A DNA stretch of 13,034 nucleotides from Pseudomonadota bacterium (GTDB lineage Bacteria; Pseudomonadota; Gammaproteobacteria; Burkholderiales; Burkholderiaceae_D): assembly GCA_023392035.1 (NCBI GenBank), contig JAEVZY010000050.1, forward strand, positions 1 to 13,034, in the 5' to 3' direction. The position numbers were made by a program, and so were the translations under genes. This document shows, one piece after another, positions 5,980 to 11,033 of this stretch (position 1 is the first letter of the stretch; each line of letters opens with the position of its first letter). The notes under the pieces are model-generated. The model ran no database searches and was not told the DNA's origin. It worked only from the letters and a program-made list of their open reading frames with translations.

Positions 5980-7431
5980 TCAGGCCGGCTTCAAGGCAAA
6001 GCGAATGCCGACGTCTTCCCACTCGCTGCGCTCGCGCGCCAGCCACCACGACAAGGTCGGATGACGCTGCATCAGCGCGCCCGGAACTTCCAGTTCGGCG
6101 CGGCCGTTCATCTTCAGCTTGAACTGGCGGGCGGCCTCGGTTTCATGGGTATGCAGGAGCACGGCGGCCAGGCGCACGGCCAGAACGGCGCGCGCGAAGT
6201 CGGGATCGGCCAGGGCATCGCCCAGTTTGCGCAGGTTGCCCTTCTGTCCCAGCACCAGTTGCGCCAGCCGCTTCTGTTCACGGCCGGAGAAGCCTGGCAT
6301 GTCGGCGTTTTCCAGCATGTAGGCGCCATGCTTGTGAAAGCCGGTGGGCGAGACGATGGCGCCGGCCTCGTGCAGCAGTCCGGCCCAGCTCACCAGGCGC
6401 GCCAGGTTGCCCTGGTGGCCGCCTTCGCCGTACAGGGTTTCGGCAGCGACGGCGGCTTGGCGGGCGCGCGCCAGGTCGACCCGGAAGCGCTGCGCGAATT
6501 CCTGCACCGCCTGCTCGCGCCGATCGGCGGCGCTGGTGCGCAGATGCAAATCCCAGATCAGGCCCATGCGCAAGCCGGCCTGCACCGGAATGATTTCGGC
6601 AATGCCCAGTTCCTGCATCAAGCCGATCAAAATGGCGATCCCGCCGCAGATGACATCGGCACGGTCCGGCTTCATGCCCACCAGCTGGATGCGGCTGACG
6701 TGACCGAAGCCGATCAGGCGCTCCTTCAGGGCTTGCATGTTCTGCGGGGTGATGCGGCCGTCGCCCAGGCCATTGCGCTGCAGGGCGTCGCCCACCGCGC
6801 GGATGGTGCCGGAAGACCCATAGGCCACTTCCCAGTTGCTGCTGTTGAAGACCAGTGCCATGTCTTCGAAGCGGCTGCGCGCGGAAAGGATGGCGGCATC
6901 GAAGCTGGCGGCATCGATCCGGCCTTCCGGGAAAAACAGCATGTTCTTGAGCACGGTGCCGATGGAAAACGATTCCACCCGGCGAATCTGCAGGCCGCGC
7001 CCCAGCACCAGCTCGGTGGAGCCGCCGCCGATATCGACCACCAGCCGCGTTTCATCCCGGCTGGCCGAATTGGCGGCCACGCCCAGATAGATCAGGCGGC
7101 CTTCCTCTTCGCCGGAAATCACTTCGACCGGATAACCGACGGCTTTCTCGGCCAGCGGCAGGAACTGGGCGGCGTTGCAGGCTATGCGCAAGGCATTGGT
7201 GCCCACCACCCGCACCGCCTCCAGCCGGTATTCCGCCAGCAGCTTGGCAAAACCCTGCAGCGAAGCCAGCGCGGTCTGCATTGCGGTGGTGGTGAGATTG
7301 TTGTTGCTGTCCAGGCCCGCGCCCAGGCGTACCGGGTCGCGCGCGCTGCGCACGACTTGTATGCCGTCGGCCCGCATTTCGGCCACGTGCAGTCGAAAAC
7401 TGTTCGATCCAAGGTCTACCGCCGCAAACAT
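5980..7431 (-). CDS. ppx: Exopolyphosphatase (Ppx/GppA family)
   Basis: Ppx removes terminal phosphates from polyphosphate, opposing PPK1; family members may also hydrolyse pppGpp. The start is set at the ATG of 7429-7431, because AGGAGGA (7445-7439) lies 7 bases upstream and the protein then begins MFAAVDLGSNSFRLHV, the classic first phosphate-binding loop. The 66 bases of open frame upstream contain the Pho box and no ribosome site. The 483-residue protein carries GTNALR (77-82), SGEEEGRLIYLG (106-117) with the catalytic glutamate region, VVDIGGGSTELVLG (131-144), and GSSGTIRAVG near 205-214. An HD-type C-terminal domain follows (AGLLHEAGAIV, 350-360; HKHGAYML, 366-373), as in long Ppx rather than short forms. 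A GppA role is the main alternative, but the ppk1 context favours Ppx. It diverges from plcP. Confidence 0.95.
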   Translation of the reverse strand: MFAAVDLGSNSFRLHVAEMRADGIQVVRSARDPVRLGAGLDSNNNLTTTAMQTALASLQGFAKLLAEYRLEAVRVVGTNALRIACNAAQFLPLAEKAVGYPVEVISGEEEGRLIYLGVAANSASRDETRLVVDIGGGSTELVLGRGLQIRRVESFSIGTVLKNMLFFPEGRIDAASFDAAILSARSRFEDMALVFNSSNWEVAYGSSGTIRAVGDALQRNGLGDGRITPQNMQALKERLIGFGHVSRIQLVGMKPDRADVICGGIAILIGLMQELGIAEIIPVQAGLRMGLIWDLHLRTSAADRREQAVQEFAQRFRVDLARARQAAVAAETLYGEGGHQGNLARLVSWAGLLHEAGAIVSPTGFHKHGAYMLENADMPGFSGREQKRLAQLVLGQKGNLRKLGDALADPDFARAVLAVRLAAVLLHTHETEAARQFKLKMNGRAELEVPGALMQRHPTLSWWLARERSEWEDVGIRFALKPA

Positions 7432-7455
7432 GATGCTGTCCTCCTGATCGCGCCG

Positions 7456-7489
7456 ATCTTCCCACAGCTTCGTGACCTGCGCATGACCA
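7456..7489 (-). promoter_or_regulatory. Pho-box-like element for ppx
   Basis: On the minus strand TGGTCAT (7489-7483) and AGGTCAC (7478-7472) are separated by GCGC, an 11-bp repeat in the PhoB-box layout. Ten bases downstream GAAGAT (7461-7456) matches the -10 consensus at only 3 of 6 positions, but its phase is right. The transcript would start near 7449, about 18 bp before the ppx ATG, just including the AGGAGGA ribosome site. Confidence 0.62.
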
Positions 7490-7497
7490 AAGCGCAA

Positions 7498-7526
7498 TTG
7501 TCATGCGCAAGTCATGTGCGATTCAT
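7498..7526 (+). promoter_or_regulatory. Triple Pho-box-like repeat for the plcP-agt operon
   Basis: Three 7-bp half-sites, TTGTCAT (7498-7504), AAGTCAT (7509-7515) and GATTCAT (7520-7526), follow each other at exact 11-bp intervals with 4-bp spacers GCGC and GTGC. PhoB binds such head-to-tail repeats, and three-repeat boxes are known at Pho promoters. The matching -10 is poor (CATTGC at 7537-7542 in the expected phase), so the exact start is unclear. The array lies 70 bp before the plcP ATG and points towards it. Confidence 0.65.
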
Positions 7527-7595
7527 GAAGGCGCAGCATTGCCTGCCTAAGCTGCGCCGCATGTTCCACTCAGCGGCAGCCCCGCCACGCCAGGA

Positions 7596-8459
7596 ATGAA
7601 ACCACACGAAAACTTTCTGAGCCCGTTCCATGCTCCGCCCGGGATCAAGAAAAAGCGCGAGACCCTGCGCTACCGGAGCATGTGGATTTCGGACTTGCAC
7701 CTGGGCACGCCCGGCTGCCAGGCCGCCAAGCTGCTCGAATTCCTGCGCGCCACCGACACCGAAACCCTGTACCTGGTGGGCGATATCGTCGACGGCTGGC
7801 AGCTCAAGCGCCGCTGGTTCTGGGACCAGCACCACAACAACATCGTGCAACTGATCCTGAAGAAGGCCAAGAAAGGCACGCGCGTGATCTTCGTGCCCGG
7901 CAACCACGATGAGGCGGTGCGCCAGTTCATCGATCACGACTTCGCCGGCATCCAGGTGCGCGACGAGCTGGTGCACACCACCGCCGACGGCCGGCGCCTC
8001 CTGGTGCTGCACGGCGACCGCTTCGATGGCGTGATCGCCTGCGCCAAATGGCTGGCCTATGTCGGCGACAGCCTGTACACCGTGGTACTCAAGTTCAACC
8101 AGCACCTGAACAACTGGCGCGCGCGGGTCGGCCTGCCCTACTGGTCGCTGTCGCAATACCTCAAGCTGAAGGTGAAGAACGCGGTGAGCTACATCACCTC
8201 TTTCGAAACCGCGCTGGCCGATGAAGCGCGCCGCCTGGGACTGGACGGCGTGGTCTGCGGCCACATCCACAAGGCCGAGATCCGCGAACTGGATGGCATC
8301 CTCTACTGCAACGACGGCGACTGGGTGGAAAGCCTGACCGCGCTGGTGGAAGAACCCACCGGCGCATTGCGCCTTGTTACCTGGCAGGACGCCATGCTGG
8401 AACTGGACCAGCGGCGCGCGCTGCTGACGCCGGGACTGGCACAACCGGTGCCGGCATGA
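7596..8459 (+). CDS. plcP: PlcP-type metallophosphoesterase (phospholipase C of lipid remodelling)
   Basis: This calcineurin-fold phosphoesterase resembles PlcP of Sinorhizobium meliloti, which under phosphate starvation cleaves membrane phospholipids (such as phosphatidylcholine) to diacylglycerol and a phosphorylated head group. The metal-binding motifs are all present in the 287-residue protein: SDLHLG (32-37, Asp33 and His35), GDIVDGW (62-68), GNHDE (102-106), HGD (139-141) and GHIH (222-225). It also has the PlcP-like stretches GCQAAKLLEFL (40-50), YWSLSQYLKLKVKNAV (182-197) and GDWVES (241-246). Automatic annotation often calls such genes UDP-2,3-diacylglucosamine diphosphatase (LpxH), its relative; direct overlap with an Agt-type gene argues for PlcP. 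The ATG at 7596 is the only credible start (an in-frame TAA lies at 7548), although AGGA is only one base away. A triple Pho-box-like repeat lies upstream. Confidence 0.85.
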   Translation: MKPHENFLSPFHAPPGIKKKRETLRYRSMWISDLHLGTPGCQAAKLLEFLRATDTETLYLVGDIVDGWQLKRRWFWDQHHNNIVQLILKKAKKGTRVIFVPGNHDEAVRQFIDHDFAGIQVRDELVHTTADGRRLLVLHGDRFDGVIACAKWLAYVGDSLYTVVLKFNQHLNNWRARVGLPYWSLSQYLKLKVKNAVSYITSFETALADEARRLGLDGVVCGHIHKAEIRELDGILYCNDGDWVESLTALVEEPTGALRLVTWQDAMLELDQRRALLTPGLAQPVPA

Positions 8460-9691
8460 GCGCGGTGCTGGCGCTGCCGCTGGCGGCGATCCAGCCGCGC
8501 GCCAAGCGCCGCATGGTGGTGCTGTCGGTCTCGGCCGGCAATGGCCATCTGCGCGCGGCCCAGGCCCTGTGCGCGGCAGCGCAGGACTGGCAAGACCTGG
8601 AAGTCCAGCACATCGACGTGCTGAGCCTGGCGCCCTTCCTGTTTCGCAAGCTGTATGCAGATCTGTACCTGAAGCTGGTGCAGTCGCTGCCCAGCGCCTG
8701 GTCTGCCCTGTATCGCCATACCGATCTGGCCTGTCCGGAATCGAGAACCAACCGCGTGCGCCGCCGCATCGAGCATGCCTGCACCCGCGCCCTGCGGCGC
8801 CGACTGGCGCAGCTGGCGCCGGACATCATCGTCTGCACCCATTTCCTGCCCGCCGAAATGCTGGGCCGGCTGCCGGAGCACAAGCGGCCGGCAGCGCCCC
8901 TGTATGTGCAAGTCACCGACTATGATTTGCACAGCATGTGGCTGCAGCCCAATGTCGCCGGCTATTTTGTCGCCAGCGAAGAACTGGCCTGGCAATTGCG
9001 CCAGCGCGGGGTGCCGGCGGCACGGGTGCATGTGAGCGGCATTCCGGTCATGCCGGGCTTTGTGCGGCCGCCGGCGCGCGCTGAAGCCAGGAAGGAACTG
9101 GGCTTGCCGGAAAAGCGTTTCGTGATCCTGCTGATGGGCGGCGGCCACGGCCATGGCGAGATGGCGCGCATTGCGCAGGAGCTGCTGAGCCTGCCGCAAG
9201 CGCCCGTGGTGCTGGCGGTGGCCGGCCGCAATGCGGCCAACCAGGCGGCATTGGAAGTGCTGGCGCGCGAGACTGCGCAACAACTGCGGGTGTTCGGCTT
9301 CACGGATCGAATTCCCGTGTTGATGCGCGCCGCCGATTTCGCGGTCTCCAAACCCGGCGGCCTGACCACTGCCGAATGCCTGGCCCTGGGCTTGCCGCTG
9401 ATCGCGGTGGACAGCATCCCGGGCCAGGAAGAGCGCAATGCCGACTACCTGCTGGAACATGGCGCGGCCCTGAAAGCGGTGTCGGCCGCGCGCGTGCAAT
9501 ACCGGGCGCGCCAACTGCTGGACGATCCGGCGCGCCTGGCGCGCATGCGCGAGGCGGCGCGCGCGCTGGGCAAGCCGCAGGCGGCGGGCAGCGTGCTGCG
9601 CATTACGCTTGGCCTGCGCCCGGTGGCCGGCGACGACGCCAAGCCAGCACCGTCCTTCCTGCAGCGCCGCTTTCCCCTGCCCCATCCATGA
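8456..9691 (+). CDS. agt: Agt-type processive glycolipid glycosyltransferase (MGDG synthase family, GT28)
   Basis: Enzymes of this family add a hexose or uronic acid from a UDP-sugar to diacylglycerol. This makes phosphorus-free glycolipids that replace phospholipids during phosphate starvation. The 411-residue protein shows the MGDG-synthase N-domain motif SVSAGNGHLRAA (24-35), the acceptor-side region VTDYDLHSMW (153-162), the VSGIPV hinge (193-198), GGGHGHGE (228-235) and the nucleotide-sugar site KPGGLTTAECLA (299-310) followed by PGQEERNADYL (322-332). It starts within the plcP stop (ATGA, 8456-8459) without a clear ribosome site, so translation is probably coupled. It is consistent with PlcP supplying diacylglycerol and Agt glycosylating it at the inner membrane. 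The sugar (glucose, galactose or glucuronic acid) cannot be told from sequence. MurG, the other GT28 enzyme, is excluded by the MGDG-type N-domain and context. Confidence 0.85.
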   Translation: MSAVLALPLAAIQPRAKRRMVVLSVSAGNGHLRAAQALCAAAQDWQDLEVQHIDVLSLAPFLFRKLYADLYLKLVQSLPSAWSALYRHTDLACPESRTNRVRRRIEHACTRALRRRLAQLAPDIIVCTHFLPAEMLGRLPEHKRPAAPLYVQVTDYDLHSMWLQPNVAGYFVASEELAWQLRQRGVPAARVHVSGIPVMPGFVRPPARAEARKELGLPEKRFVILLMGGGHGHGEMARIAQELLSLPQAPVVLAVAGRNAANQAALEVLARETAQQLRVFGFTDRIPVLMRAADFAVSKPGGLTTAECLALGLPLIAVDSIPGQEERNADYLLEHGAALKAVSAARVQYRARQLLDDPARLARMREAARALGKPQAAGSVLRITLGLRPVAGDDAKPAPSFLQRRFPLPHP

Positions 9692-10215
9692 AGCACGCCG
9701 CGCGCCGCGCCTGGCATCACCTGGCTCCCACCGTGTTGACGACCCTGGTGCTGGCTTATTTCTTCGCCTGGATCGAAATCCATATTGAAGGCAGCGCCGG
9801 CTGGGCCAGCGGCCTGCCGACCTGGCGCATCGAGCACCACTGGCTGCTGGACATCTTCTGGGGATCGCGGCCGATGACGGGTTACCACGCCTGGGTATTC
9901 CCCTTCATCTTCCTGTTCTTCCACTTCCCGCTGGCCTTCTTCCGGCGCTGGAGCTGGCGCCTGGAAATGCGCGCGCTGGCTTGCGTGGCGCTGTTCTGGC
10001 TGGTGGAAGACTTTCTCTGGTTCGTCTTGAATCCGGCCTGGGGCGTGGCGCGTTTCGCCCCCGAATTCATCCCCTGGCACAAGCACTGGATTGCCTTCGC
10101 GCCGCTGGAGTACTGGCTGTTTGCGCCAGCCAGCGTCTGGCTGCTGTGGCGCTCGCTGCCTCAGTCGTGCGCGCGGCGCGCAGCGCGCAAGGGATTGCCG
10201 ACTTCAAGCAAATAG
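9688..10215 (+). CDS. Unrecognised four-helix integral membrane protein in the plcP-agt operon
   Basis: The 175-residue product starts at the ATG that overlaps the agt stop (ATGA, 9688-9691), the same junction type as plcP/agt, and has no ribosome site of its own, so it belongs to the operon. It has four hydrophobic segments at about 13-30, 68-86, 96-116 and 138-155. Polar residues lie in or next to the membrane: WIEIHIEG (28-35), LPTWRIEHHW (43-52), LVEDFLWFVLNPAWG (105-119, with Glu107 and Asp108 within helix 3), IPWHKHW (128-134) and PLEYWLF (139-145). Clustered W, H, E and D at a membrane face suggest an enzyme or a lipid-binding protein rather than a plain anchor, but I recognise no family. 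A role in glycolipid formation or transport is inferred from position only. The last 10-15 codons overlap a GC-rich palindrome and an antisense acyltransferase-like fragment, so the natural C-terminus may have been altered. Confidence 0.8.
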   Translation: MKHAARRAWHHLAPTVLTTLVLAYFFAWIEIHIEGSAGWASGLPTWRIEHHWLLDIFWGSRPMTGYHAWVFPFIFLFFHFPLAFFRRWSWRLEMRALACVALFWLVEDFLWFVLNPAWGVARFAPEFIPWHKHWIAFAPLEYWLFAPASVWLLWRSLPQSCARRAARKGLPTSSK

Positions 10216-10232
10216 CGTTCGCCCATCAGCGC
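10184..10232 (-). repeat. Fossil of an acyltransferase 3' end (diverged copy of 11057-11105)
   Basis: These 49 bases match 11057-11105 at 39 positions (about 80 percent) with no gap, and both are cleanest on the minus strand. Read there, this copy encodes ALMGERYLLEVGNPLRA against ALMGERYLSQVGNPFRD at the end of the acyltransferase gene. The similarity stops sharply after 10232, inside the ORF6N gene end. It overlaps the 3' end of the membrane-protein gene on the other strand. Confidence 0.75.
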
Positions 10233-10810
10233 TTGCCCTTGATCGCTTTCGTCCTGCCCTGTTTTTCCTCCGGCGTAACGAAGCCGATTGGTCGCTTCGG
10301 AGTCACGGGCGGACTCATCAATTGCCGGATCGTCGTAATCAGTCCTGCAATGGCCTGATCATGCGACTGCAGCTTCTGTTCGATATTGCGCTCCAGGTCG
10401 TCGAGGCGATGCGCCAGCTCCTTGTTCGAGGCCAGCACTTCACGCAATTGCACGAAGGCGCGCACGACAAACACCGACACTTCGACCGCGCGGGGGGAAT
10501 TCAGCACGGTCGCCGCCATGATCGCGCCATGCTCGGTAAAAGCCAGCGGGAGCTTGCGGCGTCCGCCCCAACTTGATGTCGCAAAATGCGACATCAAGTT
10601 GGCGGCTTCATCAGCATTGACCTCAAAGATGAAATCTGGCGGAAAGCGATCCCGGTTGCGCCGCACCTGCTCATTCAGGCGGCGCGTTTGGACGCCATAG
10701 AGCTCGGCCAGATCGGCGTCGATCATGACCTTCTGCCCGCGCAGGACCAGAATCCTGGAGGCGATGACTTCGATCGGCTGGATTTGGGTGCTCGGTTTGA
10801 GATTGGGCAT
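10226..10810 (-). CDS. ORF6N-domain protein (phage antirepressor-like)
   Basis: The 194-residue protein has an ORF6N (KilA-N-related) DNA-binding domain in its first 110 residues. Its typical order of motifs is IASRILVLRGQKVMIDADLA (16-35), ELYGVQTRRLNEQVRRN (36-52), RFPPDFIFEV (55-64), SHFATSSWGGRR (74-85) and LAFTEHGAIM (89-98). Residues 105-165 are predicted helical or coiled coil (VRAFVQLREVLASNKELAHR and on), and the tail is basic. The family is found in phages and in scattered chromosomal loci; function here is unknown. The ATG at 10808-10810 has only a weak ribosome site. The region looks less GC-rich than its neighbours, and the gene sits between two copies of an acyltransferase 3' end, so it is probably an acquired cassette. 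The SHFATSSWGG codons form a large perfect palindrome. Confidence 0.88.
   Translation of the reverse strand: MPNLKPSTQIQPIEVIASRILVLRGQKVMIDADLAELYGVQTRRLNEQVRRNRDRFPPDFIFEVNADEAANLMSHFATSSWGGRRKLPLAFTEHGAIMAATVLNSPRAVEVSVFVVRAFVQLREVLASNKELAHRLDDLERNIEQKLQSHDQAIAGLITTIRQLMSPPVTPKRPIGFVTPEEKQGRTKAIKGKR
10568..10602. repeat. Perfect inverted repeat (16-bp arms, 3-base loop) inside the ORF6N gene
   Basis: The arm 10568-10583 (CCAACTTGATGTCGCA) is the exact reverse complement of 10587-10602, around AAA at 10584-10586. It lies in the coding sequence and spells residues 70-81 (ANLMSHFATSSW). The dyad is long enough to be a DNA hairpin, an mRNA stem or an operator. Confidence 0.9.
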
Positions 10811-10821
10811 GGAAGAGCGCT

Positions 10822-10835
10822 CACAATAGCTTGTG
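10822..10835. promoter_or_regulatory. Small inverted repeat just upstream of the ORF6N gene
   Basis: CACAA (10822-10826) and TTGTG (10831-10835) flank TAGC, 12-25 bp before the ORF6N start. A possible operator for an autoregulator, but it is short and could be chance. The rest of the 223-bp gap (10811-11033) shows a repeated GAGCGCT (10815-10821 and 10855-10861) and no gene I can support. Confidence 0.3.
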
Positions 10836-11033
10836 TGAACTCTATCGCTTGGCGGAGCGCTTGCCTACAACTCGTTCCATTTGGGCCTTCTTCACAGGCC
10901 ATCGATCACCCGGATCAGCGATTATTGTTCGGTATCGGGCATGCCGTTCACCTGCTGGTGGAGAGTAGCTCAGGATTTTGAATCTTTAGTTCGAAGACCG
11001 ACATGCGCCCGACCGGTTCATTCGGGTGGTTTT

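Noticed and set aside
7432..7497. A longer ppx start at 7497
   Set aside because: The extension lacks a ribosome site, overlaps the Pho-box-like repeat, and precedes the family N-terminus MFAAVDLGSNS, which has AGGAGGA in place.
5458..7599. Long open frame of about 700 codons on the plus strand
   Set aside because: It runs opposite ppx and the Lys/Ala-rich gene, both of which have clear protein motifs or ribosome sites. High GC produces such antisense frames, and its translation is low-complexity.
7596..8459. LpxH (UDP-2,3-diacylglucosamine diphosphatase) as the function
   Set aside because: The fold is shared, but the motif set resembles PlcP, and direct overlap with an MGDG-synthase-type gene plus Pho-like repeats favour PlcP. 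Lipid A synthesis is not excluded without a search.
8303..9685. 460-codon open frame on the minus strand
   Set aside because: It is antisense to agt, whose glycosyltransferase motifs are unambiguous; its translation shows no recognisable domain.
10811..11033. A further gene between ORF6N and the acyltransferase
   Set aside because: Short open frames here have no ribosome site, no motif and no codon pattern like the neighbours. A weak stem CCCGA/TCGGG (about 11008-11025) with TTTT after it is too short to call a terminator.
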